A DNA stretch of 64,000 bases, taken from an uncultured Tenacibaculum sp. (GTDB taxonomy: Bacteria > Bacteroidota > Bacteroidia > Flavobacteriales > Flavobacteriaceae). Position 1 is the first letter of the stretch. Every line of letters begins with the position of its first letter. Positions 26,791-36,029 of this stretch are shown here, one piece after another. The DNA is taken from contig CANMCD010000001.1 of the NCBI GenBank assembly GCA_947496185.1, positions 62,001 to 126,000 of the forward strand. Reading direction: 5' to 3'. Both the position numbers and the translations under genes were made by a program. The notes under the pieces are model-generated. The model saw nothing but the letters and a program-made list of their open reading frames with translations. It had not been told where the DNA came from and searched no databases.

Positions 26791-28458
26791 CTACGATCTT
26801 AAATTCATTATACGTCCTTGTTCTAGTGTAATATGTTTATTACAAGTGTCTTTCCATGATTGGTTGTTGCTAACAACAACAAGGCTCCAAGGTTGGGAAG
26901 CATCGGTTAAAAAACGTATGATATTTTGTGTCTCTTCTTTGTTGAATTGGTCTAAAGGATCTTCTAGAATTAATACTTTTGGTTTTTTAGCAATAGCTCG
27001 CGCTAGTACAATCTTTTTAGATACTGTATAAGGAATTTGTTTTCCTTCAGGCTTTAAAATAGTATTTAGTCCCTTAGGTTGTTGTTTTATAAAATTAGAA
27101 AGACCAACATTGTGTAATACTTTGTAAATTTCATCATCGGTGATATTGTTACTTCCAAAATTAATATTTTCACGAATAGTCCCCTCAAAAGGTGTTTCTT
27201 CTGACAGAGATAACCCTAAATTTGCACGGTATTTATTAATGAATAAGCTACAGATAGATAGGTCATTTGCATAGATATATCCAGAAGTGGGGGCAATAAC
27301 ACCAGAAATTAATTGTAATAAGCTAGATTTTCCACTACCACTTTCCCCTTCAATAAATATTCTATCTTTTGGATGAATAGTTAACGTAATGTTTTCAAGT
27401 ATAGGGGTAGTTCTTTCTTGTACCTTGTAGGTAGCATTTTGAAACTGGATGGTAAGACCAGAAGAAGTATTGATCAGTTCACCTTCTTGTGATTCAAGAG
27501 GTTTGTCTATAATCTGACCTAGCTTTTCAATGGAAGTAAGTACATCGTAAAAAGACTCTAATCCTACAATTAATTTTTCTACAGAATTTATAATTAAAAG
27601 TATAATGATTTCAGCCGCAACAAATTGTCCAATATTCATTTGCTGGTTTAATACAAGAAATCCACCCATTAAAAGAAGTCCAGCAGTTACAATCACCTTA
27701 AAACCAATCATTTGTATGAATTGTATGATGAGTATTCTAAAATGATTTTCTCTAGATTCTAAGTAATTTCCTACTAAAGCATCACTTTTTTGTAAAGCTA
27801 AACTAGTATTACCAGAAAGTTTGAAGCTTGTAACAGTTCTTGCAATTTCCTGTAGCCAATGTACAACTTTGTATTTGTCTTTAGATTCTTTTAAGCTAGT
27901 ATCCAACCCTTTTTGTGCTGTAAATTTGAAAACAATATAAATTAAGAAAATCAATAGCAGACCAAATACAATAAAAAATGGATTGTAAAATGATAGTAAT
28001 ACAAGCGCAAATATAATTTGTAAAATGGCAGAAGGAACGTCAATTAATAACTTAGATAAGCCTTTTTGTATGGTAAGGGTATCAAAAAATCGATTGGCTA
28101 GTTCTGGTAAATAATAGTTTCTTAGTTCGCTCATTTTAATTTTAGGAAAGCGGTAACTCAACTCTAAAGAGGCTTTTGTAAACACTCGTTGTTGAATAGT
28201 TTCAATAATACGCATTTGCATTAATTTTAAGATACCAGCAAAAGCAACTCCACATGTTACTAAAATGATTAAGATAATCCAAGAAGCTGAAACTTGAGCT
28301 CCATGTAATAAGTTGATAATAGCTTGAATTCCTAAAGGAAGAGAAAGGGCAACAATTCCTTCAAAAATGGCATAATATGCGATTTGAAGTATGTCTTTTC
28401 GCTCTAATTCCAATAAACCTACTAATCGTTTCCAAGGAGAAAGCGTTTGTTTAGTCAT
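26791..28458 (-). CDS. ABC exporter, fused membrane and ATPase domains, with non-canonical ATPase motifs
   Basis: This 555-residue ABC half-transporter resembles type I secretion or HlyB-like exporters without a peptidase domain. Transmembrane helices lie around 25-50, 60-80, 143-180 and 245-295. The ATPase domain (about 335-555) keeps a perfect Walker A (GESGSGKS, 371-378). Other motifs deviate: the Q-loop reads LSLSEETPF with no Gln, the LSGGQ signature is replaced by YTVSK (477-481), Walker B reads LILEDPLD with Glu and Asp swapped, and the H-loop has Asn531 instead of His. It sits between the TetR gene (8-base overlap) and the HlyD gene. It may bind ATP without normal hydrolysis, or belong to a divergent exporter family. 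Confidence 0.88.
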   Translation of the reverse strand: MTKQTLSPWKRLVGLLELERKDILQIAYYAIFEGIVALSLPLGIQAIINLLHGAQVSASWIILIILVTCGVAFAGILKLMQMRIIETIQQRVFTKASLELSYRFPKIKMSELRNYYLPELANRFFDTLTIQKGLSKLLIDVPSAILQIIFALVLLSFYNPFFIVFGLLLIFLIYIVFKFTAQKGLDTSLKESKDKYKVVHWLQEIARTVTSFKLSGNTSLALQKSDALVGNYLESRENHFRILIIQFIQMIGFKVIVTAGLLLMGGFLVLNQQMNIGQFVAAEIIILLIINSVEKLIVGLESFYDVLTSIEKLGQIIDKPLESQEGELINTSSGLTIQFQNATYKVQERTTPILENITLTIHPKDRIFIEGESGSGKSSLLQLISGVIAPTSGYIYANDLSICSLFINKYRANLGLSLSEETPFEGTIRENINFGSNNITDDEIYKVLHNVGLSNFIKQQPKGLNTILKPEGKQIPYTVSKKIVLARAIAKKPKVLILEDPLDQFNKEETQNIIRFLTDASQPWSLVVVSNNQSWKDTCNKHITLEQGRIMNLRS

Positions 28459-29131
28459 TTGCTAATGTGTTAAGAGTTAAATTGATAAAAAAATCAGTAA
28501 CGGTGTTTTTGTGATTAAAATTGGTTATTGATGTAAAATGTGATTTTACAAAGTGCTGATGTAAGGCGCTTTCAATAATTGTACTTGCCAAACTTAGCGG
28601 ATATTGATAGTTAGCCTTATATTCAGAAATTATTGAAGCAAGACGTTTAACCACACGTTTAAAGGGCATAAAGTATCCTTCTTTATTTTCGATGTCAACA
28701 TCTTTCGTTAGGTATGATTTAGAATTTTCGTTAATAACAATTCTATTGAGTAATACTTCATTGATATGTCCATAATTACTGTCTTGCTCAGTTGTTCTGG
28801 TTATCACTTTTACAGCAGTTATAAGTTTTTCTTTGGCTTCTTTGATACTGTGAGTTTCAATGATTAATTGATATTCCAACCATCCCCAATACCATGAGGT
28901 AAGATATATGAGTAATTTATGTTTACTCTCAAAATATCGGTAGATAGAACTCTCATTGGAACCTATTTTTTGACCTAGTTTTTTAAAGTTAAAATTTTCA
29001 AAACCTATTTCTTCTATGAGTATAATACTGTGCTCAACGATACGTTTGCCTAGATCTGAGGACTCGGGGTTCTTGATATAGACGCTTTCAGGGATCGTTA
29101 TTTTGATATTAGAAAATAAATTAGTGTCCAT
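28451..29131 (-). CDS. TetR/AcrR-family transcriptional regulator
   Basis: This 226-residue regulator has an N-terminal helix-turn-helix (FNFKKLGQKIGSNESSIYRYFESKHKLLIYL, about 48-80), preceded by an unusual 25-residue extension. The helical C-terminal domain, which would bind ligand and dimerise, shows no family-specific motif to me. As first gene of the exporter operon, overlapping the ABC gene by eight bases, it probably represses its own operon in response to a transported compound. I found no clear palindromic operator upstream. Confidence 0.88.
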   Translation of the reverse strand: MDTNLFSNIKITIPESVYIKNPESSDLGKRIVEHSIILIEEIGFENFNFKKLGQKIGSNESSIYRYFESKHKLLIYLTSWYWGWLEYQLIIETHSIKEAKEKLITAVKVITRTTEQDSNYGHINEVLLNRIVINENSKSYLTKDVDIENKEGYFMPFKRVVKRLASIISEYKANYQYPLSLASTIIESALHQHFVKSHFTSITNFNHKNTVTDFFINLTLNTLAND

Positions 29132-29420
29132 TTATTTTTACGGGTGTTTGGGTATTAGACTTTTAGTTTTAAAATATTGGTTTTGTATCTGTTAATAATT
29201 TCGCTTACAAAGCTAATAGTAATACTTTTAATATTGAGAGTGTAAATGTTAAAATAATTTAAATATTTTGTTAAGATCTATTATCGGTCCTAGTGTCCCA
29301 AAAAAAGAGATTGAGAAGTTTTAAAATGTAGATATGCTTTTGAATAAGCTATTTCCTTTAGCTTTTTGATTATTTAAATTTGAATAAAAATTGTAAATTC
29401 GCAGACCAAGAAAAGATATA

Positions 29421-30497
29421 ATGCTAGATAAATTACAAATAGTTAGGCAACGTTTTGATGAAGTTTCAGATTTGATTATCCAACCCGATGTGATTTCTGA
29501 TCAGAAACGTTATGTTAAGCTAAATAAAGAGTACAAAGACCTAGGTAAGGTTGTAAAAAAAGCAGATGAATATCAGAGTTTGCTCAATACCATGGAAGAA
29601 GCAAAGGAAATTATTGCAGATGGAAGCGATGCTGAAATGGTAGAAATGGCAAAAATGGAAATGGATGAAGCAAAAGAACGGATTCCTGTTTTAGAGGAAG
29701 AAATAAAATTTTTGCTAATTCCGAAAGATCCTGAAGATGCAAAAAATGCAGTAGTAGAATTACGTGCAGGAACAGGTGGGGATGAAGCAAGTATTTTTGC
29801 TGGGGATTTGTTTAGGATGTACTCGAAGTATTGTGAAAATAAAGGATGGAATGTTTCTGTTGTAGATTATAGTGAGGGGACCAATGGAGGTTTTAAAGAA
29901 ATTCAATTTGAAGTAAGTGGTGAAGATGTTTACGGTACATTAAAGTTTGAAGCTGGGGTGCATCGTGTACAACGTGTACCACAAACAGAAACCCAAGGAC
30001 GCGTTCATACATCCGCAGCAACTTGTATGGTGTTTCCAGAAGCAGAGGAGTTTGATGTTGCAATTGATCCAAAGGATGTACGTATTGATTATTTCTGTTC
30101 TTCAGGGCCAGGTGGGCAATCTGTTAATACGACTTATTCGGCTGTTCGTTTAACACATATACCAACAGGTTTGGTAGCGCAATGTCAAGATCAAAAATCA
30201 CAACATAAAAATAAAGAAAAGGCATTTAAGGTTTTACGTTCACGATTATACGATTTAGAGTTGGCGAAGAAACAAGAGGCAGATGCTGCAAAGCGCGGTT
30301 CGATGGTTACTTCAGGAGACCGTTCTGCAAAAATTAGAACGTATAATTACCCGCAAGGAAGGGTGACCGATCATAGAATAGGGTTGACACTTTATGATTT
30401 ACAGAATATCGTTAATGGGGATGTTCAAAAAATCATTGATGAATTAATGTTGGCAGAGAATACTTCAAAACTAAAAGAATTAGGAGAGACTATTTAG
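29421..30497 (+). CDS. prfA: Peptide chain release factor 1
   Basis: This 358-residue factor ends translation at UAA and UAG. The GGQ loop that triggers peptide release is in [18 protein letters not shown], and the codon-recognition tripeptide of RF1 is PQT (in [13 protein letters not shown]), where many bacteria have PAT or PVT. Length and order match RF1, not RF2, which has SPF. Single gene, preceded by about 290 bases of non-coding DNA from the TetR start, followed by a bidirectional terminator. Confidence 0.97.
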   Translation: MLDKLQIVRQRFDEVSDLIIQPDVISDQKRYVKLNKEYKDLGKVVKKADEYQSLLNTMEEAKEIIADGSDAEMVEMAKMEMDEAKERIPVLEEEIKFLLIPKDPEDAKNAVVELRAGTGGDEASIFAGDLFRMYSKYCENKGWNVSVVDYSEGTNGGFKEIQFEVSGEDVYGTLKFEAGVHRVQRVPQTETQGRVHTSAATCMVFPEAEEFDVAIDPKDVRIDYFCSSGPGGQSVNTTYSAVRLTHIPTGLVAQCQDQKSQHKNKEKAFKVLRSRLYDLELAKKQEADAAKRGSMVTSGDRSAKIRTYNYPQGRVTDHRIGLTLYDLQNIVNGDVQKIIDELMLAENTSKLKELGETI

Positions 30498-30517
30498 TTA
30501 AAATAAATACTATATAT

Positions 30518-30553
30518 AAAAAAGATGTTTAGAAATTTCTAAACATCTTTTTT
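30518..30553. terminator. Bidirectional intrinsic terminator
   Basis: A perfect palindrome (AAAGATGTTTAGAAA 30521-30535 and its complement 30536-30550) is flanked by A3 and T3, so it ends in T6 on either strand. It sits between the convergent prfA and the coiled-coil gene. Confidence 0.92.
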
Positions 30554-30582
30554 ATGTGTTATTATTTGATAAATAACTTGTT

Positions 30583-31353
30583 TTATGAAAACAAATTACT
30601 CATTTTTTCGCGTTCTTCAGCAGCTAGTGCAGCATCAACTAGGATACGTCCACTGTGCTCATCGATAGTTATTTTCTTACGATTGGCAATTTCAAGTTGA
30701 ATTTGAGGTGGAATAGTAAAGAAAGAACCTCCTGCAGCACCACGTTCAATAGAAACTACAGCTAAACCATTTTTAACCTTGTTTCTTATTCTTTTATAGG
30801 CAGTTAGTAGATGGTCATCGATAGATTGAGAAAATTCTTCAGACTTTTCTTTAAGTAATTGTTCTTCCTTCTCTGTTTCTTTCAAAATAGCATCCAACTC
30901 ATTTTTTTTATGTGTTAAATGGCTCTCTTGTTTGTTAAGCTTATTTTTAGTCTTGCTTATTACCTCGTTTTTTTGAGAGATTTTAACTTTGTATTCTTTG
31001 ATTCTTTTCTCTGCTAATTGGATTTCCAGCTCTTGAAATTCAATTTCTTTACTTAAAGAGTCAAATTCTCTATTGTTTCTTACGTTCTTTTGTTGTTCTT
31101 GGTATTTAGTAATCGAAGCCTTTGCATCAGTAATAGCTTGTTTTTTATTACCGATTTCGTTTTCAAAATTATTAACGTCATTTGCTAAGTTCGCAAGTCG
31201 GGTGTTTAATCCAGCAACTTCATCCTCCAAATCTTCTACTTCTAAAGGTAATTCACCGCGAACGTTCTTGATTTCATCAATTCTAGAATCGATCAATTGT
31301 AAGTCGTATAACGCTCTTAATTTTTCTTCTACCGTTACTTCTTTTTTTGCCAT
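30583..31353 (-). CDS. Coiled-coil protein of the C4-type zinc-ribbon (DUF164-like) family, ribbon cysteines lost
   Basis: This 256-residue protein is mostly an antiparallel coiled coil (about 20-180). The C-terminal segment RGAAGGSFFTIPPQIQLEIANRKKITIDEHSGRILVD has the spacing of the zinc ribbon in this family, where CxxC ... CxxCGRIL are expected. Here there is no cysteine in the whole protein; the second pair reads DEHS. The fold may have become zinc-independent. It follows the Nif3-like gene by two bases, a pairing that is common in Bacteroidota. A role in nucleic-acid or translation regulation has been suggested for the family, but nothing here shows it. Confidence 0.85.
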   Translation of the reverse strand: MAKKEVTVEEKLRALYDLQLIDSRIDEIKNVRGELPLEVEDLEDEVAGLNTRLANLANDVNNFENEIGNKKQAITDAKASITKYQEQQKNVRNNREFDSLSKEIEFQELEIQLAEKRIKEYKVKISQKNEVISKTKNKLNKQESHLTHKKNELDAILKETEKEEQLLKEKSEEFSQSIDDHLLTAYKRIRNKVKNGLAVVSIERGAAGGSFFTIPPQIQLEIANRKKITIDEHSGRILVDAALAAEEREKMSNLFS

Positions 31354-31355
31354 CG

Positions 31356-32450
31356 TTATATATAGTATATTGGATTGGTACTTTCTTCGCTCAAAATAAT
31401 GGCAAAAGTACTAAATTTTTTGCTAAGATACTCAACTAGTATGTTTTTTGTAAACTGCTCACTTTCATAATGTCCAATGTCAGCTAATAAGATTTTATTT
31501 TCTGCTTGGAAAAATTCATGATACTTAAAATCAGCACTAAGGTAGGCGTCTGCTTTTTCTCGAATAGCGTTTTTAATAGCGAAGCTTCCAGAGCCTCCTA
31601 ATACAGCTACTTTTTTAATGGGTTTGTCAAGCAATTCAGAGTGACGAATACAAGGAGTGTTAAATGTTTTTTTGACTTTTAAAAGAAAGTCTTTTTCATT
31701 CATAGGTTCATTTAGTTCACCGATCATTCCCATACCGACAAGTTGGTAACTATTTTCTAACGTGATAACTTCGTAGGCGACCTCTTCATATGGGTGATAC
31801 GCAAATAAAGCTTGTAAGATATTTTTTTCAACCGTACTATCAAAAGTAATGTTAATACAAGTTTCGTTTTCAAAGATAAGCTCCCCTTTTTTTCCGTTGG
31901 TCGGATTCGAATTTTCTTTTCCACGATAACTTCCAACTCCAGGTGAATTAAAAGAATAACTATCGTAATTACCAATATTTCCAGCGCCAGCTTCAAAGAG
32001 TTTTGTTCTTAGAGTGTCAGCATCTTTTGTGGGTACGTACGTGGTAAGCTTTTTAATGATGCCTTTTTTAGGGATCAATATATTGGTGTTTTTTAATCCT
32101 AATACTTCACACATTTTTGCAGAAACCCCATTGTTTACATTGTCCAATGCCGTATGGATGGCATAAATAGCAATATCATGTTTGATAGCTTTTAAAACAA
32201 CTCTTTCCACATAGTTGTTCCCATTTATTTTTTTGAGTCCACTAAAGATTATTGGATGAAAACTAACAATTAAATTACATTTTTTATCGATAGCTTCATC
32301 AACTGTTTTTTCTAGGGTGTCAAGCGTAACAAGTACTCCTGTAACCTCTGCTTGGTAGCTGCCAATTAAGAGTCCTACATTATCAAAACCTTCAGCGTAT
32401 GAAAGTGGTGCTAATTGCTCTATATAATTCGTAATATCCCTTACTAACAT
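31356..32450 (-). CDS. Nif3-like dinuclear metal-centre protein
   Basis: This 364-residue member of the NIF3/YbgI family forms toroidal hexamers with a two-metal site. Metal-ligand segments are visible: LIVSFHPIIFSGLK, YAIHTALDNVNNG, and near the C-terminus LLADIGHYESEQFT. The central insert (about 130-240) with FAYHPYEEVAYEV is the PII-like domain seen in longer members. Some databases call it GTP cyclohydrolase 1 type 2, but that activity is doubtful. It is first of a two-gene operon. Confidence 0.9.
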   Translation of the reverse strand: MLVRDITNYIEQLAPLSYAEGFDNVGLLIGSYQAEVTGVLVTLDTLEKTVDEAIDKKCNLIVSFHPIIFSGLKKINGNNYVERVVLKAIKHDIAIYAIHTALDNVNNGVSAKMCEVLGLKNTNILIPKKGIIKKLTTYVPTKDADTLRTKLFEAGAGNIGNYDSYSFNSPGVGSYRGKENSNPTNGKKGELIFENETCINITFDSTVEKNILQALFAYHPYEEVAYEVITLENSYQLVGMGMIGELNEPMNEKDFLLKVKKTFNTPCIRHSELLDKPIKKVAVLGGSGSFAIKNAIREKADAYLSADFKYHEFFQAENKILLADIGHYESEQFTKNILVEYLSKKFSTFAIILSEESTNPIYYI

Positions 32451-32681
32451 AAAAATACTTTATTGATTAAACCCTACTTATGCATCAATCAATCATCTCT
32501 TCTATGGCTTATTTTTCTTTGAGATCAAAATGCGTAATGAGATTCTTTTACTTGATTATAGTAGTATTGAAACTAAGAAAACATTTGGTTTTATGTAAAC
32601 GATTGAACTTGATAACAAAGTTGTAATGTATAATTCGGGTTAAAGCATCCAAAGTTAAGATTTTTAATTACTTTCGTTGCA

Positions 32682-33716
32682 ATGAAAGTAATTCGATTTT
32701 TACTATTTCCATTTGCACTGATCTATGATTTGGTTACTACTGTTCGTAACCGATTGTTTGATTATGGGATATTTAAACAATACGGTTTTCAGATACCTGT
32801 TATTGCTGTTGGAAACTTAAGTGTAGGAGGAACAGGAAAAACTCCTCAAATAGAGTATATCATTCGTTTGCTTAAAAATAAGTATAAAGTTGCTACGTTA
32901 AGTAGGGGGTATAAGAGGAAAACTAAAGGTTATCAAGAAGTTACTTCGAGTAGTTTGGTGACAGATGTGGGAGATGAGCCTTTACAGTTTTATAAAAAGT
33001 ACGGTAAAGAAATCAAGGTGTCAGTTGATGCAGATAGGGTGAATGGCGTAAAAAAACTATTATCCGAAACAATAAAACCCTCGGTAGTTTTATTAGATGA
33101 TGCTTTTCAACATAGGAAAATTAAAGCGAGTTTCTACATAGTACTCACTAAGTATGATGACCTATATGTTAATGATTTTCTCTTACCAACGGGTAATTTA
33201 CGAGAAAGTAAGAGAGGAGTTAAAAGAGCCGATGTAATTATTGTCACGAAATGTCCTGAAGACTTATCTAGTATAGAAAAAAAGAATCTTCGAAAGGAAA
33301 TAAATTTAGTAAAGGGGCAACGATTATTCTTTTCATATATTAAATATCATGATGTTTTAGAAGGTCAAGAAGCGTTAGGTTTAGAAACTTTAATTGGAGA
33401 AGAAATATTAGTGGTTACGGGTATTGCAAGTCCTAAGCCGTTTTTACAATTTTTAAAAGAAAAAGGAATTTTATATCAGCACCTTTCTTTTTCAGATCAC
33501 CATCACTTTTCAGAGGAAGATATTCAGCGGATAGTTTCTGTTTATGAAAAAATAACATCGTCTAAAAAAATAATATTGACAACAGAAAAAGATTATGTTC
33601 GTTTAGAACAAAAAATAACTAATTTGTACTATTTGCCGATACAAAGTGCTTTTTTAGAGGGATCAAAAGAATTTGATTCTTTAATCAACGAGCATATTGC
33701 GTATTTTTATGAATAA
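32682..33716 (+). CDS. lpxK: Tetraacyldisaccharide 4'-kinase
   Basis: This 344-residue inner-membrane enzyme phosphorylates the lipid A disaccharide at the 4' position. The N-terminal hydrophobic helix (FLLFPFALIYDLVTTV) anchors it to the membrane, and the P-loop VGNLSVGGTGKTPQIEYI, the TLSRGYKR motif, DVGDEPLQFYKK and LLDDAFQHR are all typical. ATTACTTTCG just before the ATG resembles a -7 box, giving a very short leader. A small thioredoxin gene follows after 33 bases. Confidence 0.96.
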   Translation: MKVIRFLLFPFALIYDLVTTVRNRLFDYGIFKQYGFQIPVIAVGNLSVGGTGKTPQIEYIIRLLKNKYKVATLSRGYKRKTKGYQEVTSSSLVTDVGDEPLQFYKKYGKEIKVSVDADRVNGVKKLLSETIKPSVVLLDDAFQHRKIKASFYIVLTKYDDLYVNDFLLPTGNLRESKRGVKRADVIIVTKCPEDLSSIEKKNLRKEINLVKGQRLFFSYIKYHDVLEGQEALGLETLIGEEILVVTGIASPKPFLQFLKEKGILYQHLSFSDHHHFSEEDIQRIVSVYEKITSSKKIILTTEKDYVRLEQKITNLYYLPIQSAFLEGSKEFDSLINEHIAYFYE

Positions 33717-33749
33717 TATGGCATTGTTTTTGGCAGTGATAGTATTAAA

Positions 33750-34241
33750 ATGATATTATTGATTATGAGAGTAATACTTTTTTGTTTTATGATTTTTTTA
33801 TTTGGTTCACACGTTGTTGTGTCTCAAAGCCAAATACCAGTGAATGAAGTGCATAAAATAAATTTGAAATGGGAATCTTCTTATAAAAACGCCGTAAAGA
33901 GGGCAAAGAAAGAAAATAAGCCTATTTTGATATATTTTTCAGGTTCGGACTGGTGTGGAGTATGTATTAATTTGGAAAAAAACTTATTTCATACGGCTAA
34001 ATTTAAAACGTATTCAGATAAAAAATTAGTATTGTATTTGGCAGATTTTCCTAGGAATAAAAATTTAGTAAGTAGGGAAGTGGCAGTACAAAATAATAAG
34101 CTAGCTAAGAAGTACAGAAACTCATTTCCAATGGTTTTGTTAGTTAATAAAAAAGGAAAGGTATTAGGTGAAAGAAGGGGTAAATATTTAATTGATTCGT
34201 ATTTTCCTTTTTTTGAATCTGTTGTAAAAAAGTACCGTTAA
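33750..34241 (+). CDS. Secreted thioredoxin-family protein
   Basis: This 163-residue exported protein has a signal peptide (FCFMIFLFGSHVVVSQ). The thioredoxin fold has an intact redox site SGSDWCGVCINLE (Cys69, Cys72) and a cis-Pro region NSFPMVLLVNKKGKVLGERRG. It resembles the thioredoxin_7/DUF255-like periplasmic group of Bacteroidota and probably reduces or isomerises periplasmic disulfides. Start options are ATG 33750 and ATG 33765; the latter gives a more normal signal peptide. It lies 33 bases after lpxK and may share its transcript. Confidence 0.85.
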   Translation: MILLIMRVILFCFMIFLFGSHVVVSQSQIPVNEVHKINLKWESSYKNAVKRAKKENKPILIYFSGSDWCGVCINLEKNLFHTAKFKTYSDKKLVLYLADFPRNKNLVSREVAVQNNKLAKKYRNSFPMVLLVNKKGKVLGERRGKYLIDSYFPFFESVVKKYR

Positions 34242-34339
34242 AATAGTTATTTCAATTAACTATATACTGTAGAAAATTAATGGATAAAATGTGTGCTAAA
34301 AAGTAGGAAAGTGTAGGGGTTTGGTTTAAATTTAGTGTG

Positions 34340-35416
34340 TTAGACTACTTTCTCACCGAAAATTTCCTTAGCTTGGGCTGCTATTTGTTTGATATCTTGC
34401 TCATCTTGTTTAGGACAAATTAAAAGCACATCGTCTTTCTCTACGATAATAAAATTTTCTAACCCTTGGATAATTACTTTTTTTCCATTTTGAGTACGGA
34501 TCATATTTCCATTCGAATCTCTGAAAATCGTTTGTGCACCAACAATAGCATTTTCTTGTTTGTCTTTTGACAGTTTATTGTATAATGAGCCCCAAGTACC
34601 TAAATCATTCCATCCAAAGTTTACAGGTAAAACATGAACATTTTTTGCATGCTCCATAATTCCGAAATCTATAGAAATGTTATCACATGACGCATAATAA
34701 TCATTGATAAACTGTTCTTCTTTGTCTGTATTGAAAACCTTGCTGTCTTTGTTTAGTATGGAAACCATATTGGGTAAAAACACTTCAAAAGCCTTAAGAA
34801 TACTCTTCACAGACCAAATAAAGATTCCAGCATTCCAAAGATATTCCCCACTAGCCAAAAACTGCTTTGCCGTTTCTAGATCTGGTTTTTCAGTAAAATT
34901 TTTGACTTTTTTTACAGGAGCATTATTTTTTTCAAACTGTATGTAGCCGTATCCTGTATTTGGGTAATCAGGCTGTATACCCAAGGTCATTAAAATATCA
35001 TTTGCGGCACAAGCTTCAAAAGAAGTTTTAATATTGTTTAAAAACATTTCTTCATTTTCTATCCAATGATCAGAAGGAGCTACTAGCATTACTGCATCAG
35101 GATTTTGTTGGTGTATTTTTAGCGCAGCATATAGAATACATGGAGCAGTATTACGCATTGCAGGCTCCAATAACATTTGTTGGTGTTTGATTTTTGGGAG
35201 TTGGTGAAAAACTAAATCCTCATAACGTTTGTTTGTAGCAATTAAAATATTTTTAGAGGGAATTAAGTTGTTAATTCTGTTAAATGTTTTTTGAATTAAC
35301 GATTCACCAGTACCTAGCATATCGTGGAATTGTTTCGGGTATTGCTGCGTGCTTACAGGCCAAAATCTCGAGCCTACACCACCCGCCATGATCACTGCAT
35401 AAAAATTTTTACTCAT
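34340..35416 (-). CDS. manC: Mannose-1-phosphate guanylyltransferase
   Basis: This 358-residue nucleotidyltransferase makes GDP-mannose from GTP and mannose 1-phosphate for glycan and LPS synthesis. The pyrophosphorylase signature AVIMAGGVGSRFWPVSTQQYPKQF is at the N-terminus, followed by LLEPAMRNTAPCILYAA, APSDHWI, FTEKPDLETA and FGWNDLGTWGSLY. It lacks the C-terminal isomerase domain of bifunctional enzymes. I take ATG 35416 (MSKNFYAV) because the longer frame from 35458 would overlap the SprT gene by 35 bases. Third gene of a minus-strand run after an SDR and SprT. Confidence 0.94.
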   Translation of the reverse strand: MSKNFYAVIMAGGVGSRFWPVSTQQYPKQFHDMLGTGESLIQKTFNRINNLIPSKNILIATNKRYEDLVFHQLPKIKHQQMLLEPAMRNTAPCILYAALKIHQQNPDAVMLVAPSDHWIENEEMFLNNIKTSFEACAANDILMTLGIQPDYPNTGYGYIQFEKNNAPVKKVKNFTEKPDLETAKQFLASGEYLWNAGIFIWSVKSILKAFEVFLPNMVSILNKDSKVFNTDKEEQFINDYYASCDNISIDFGIMEHAKNVHVLPVNFGWNDLGTWGSLYNKLSKDKQENAIVGAQTIFRDSNGNMIRTQNGKKVIIQGLENFIIVEKDDVLLICPKQDEQDIKQIAAQAKEIFGEKVV

Positions 35417-35423
35417 AATTATA

Positions 35424-36017
35424 TCATTTTTGCTCTTCAACCAAGCATACTTCCGCATTTTGATTAAAGAGGTAAACTCTTCTGTTATATAAATTTAAGC
35501 ATTCATATCGAGTTCTCCTCTTTTTTCCTCTTTTATATAATAAATTTTTATATTCAAAAACACTTCCGTAAGGAATTTCAAAGATAAAACTCTTTCCTGA
35601 CGTAGCCTTTCCTCCTTTTAAAGCTAACGATAAGTTAACATCGGTGTCTGTACTAGCTTTGGGATTTTTTAAATAATTAGCTAGGTGGGGTAAAATGGTT
35701 GGAGGAAAAATATCGGGCTGTAAAAAAGGTAACATCAAGTGACGAAAAATAGTTTTCCATTCGATTCCATGAGGTTGAACCCTGCCAAATTTTTGATAGG
35801 TAACATGATGTGCTATTTCATGAACTAAAGTGAGTAAAAATTGATACGGATTTAAATTGTTGTTAACCGTTATTTGGGTTTTTCCATTAGGTAAACGTCT
35901 AAAATCTCCGTGTTTCGATTGCCGCTCATTAACAATACTCAAGTTTACTTGATACTTGTCGATTAAATGGATAACTAAAGGGAATGATTTTTCTGGAATG
36001 TATTTTTGTATTGCCAA
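35424..36017 (-). CDS. SprT-like zinc metalloprotease-fold protein
   Basis: This 197-residue protein has an HEIAHH metal-binding motif (in FLLTLVHEIAHHVTYQKFGRVQPHG), characteristic of SprT/Spartan-type domains; a downstream His in HGIEWK may be the third ligand. SprT-like proteins in eukaryotes cleave DNA-protein crosslinks; the bacterial role is not settled. The C-terminal part (KRRTRYECLNLYNRRVYLFNQNAEVCLVEEQ) has two cysteines where longer members have a zinc ribbon. Seven bases separate it from manC. Confidence 0.88.
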   Translation of the reverse strand: MAIQKYIPEKSFPLVIHLIDKYQVNLSIVNERQSKHGDFRRLPNGKTQITVNNNLNPYQFLLTLVHEIAHHVTYQKFGRVQPHGIEWKTIFRHLMLPFLQPDIFPPTILPHLANYLKNPKASTDTDVNLSLALKGGKATSGKSFIFEIPYGSVFEYKNLLYKRGKKRRTRYECLNLYNRRVYLFNQNAEVCLVEEQK

Positions 36018-36029
36018 ATAATATATTTA

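Noticed and set aside
30518-30553. Long palindrome considered as a mobile-element end or operator
   Set aside because: It lies between convergent genes, ends in Ts on both strands and is fully explained as a bidirectional terminator.
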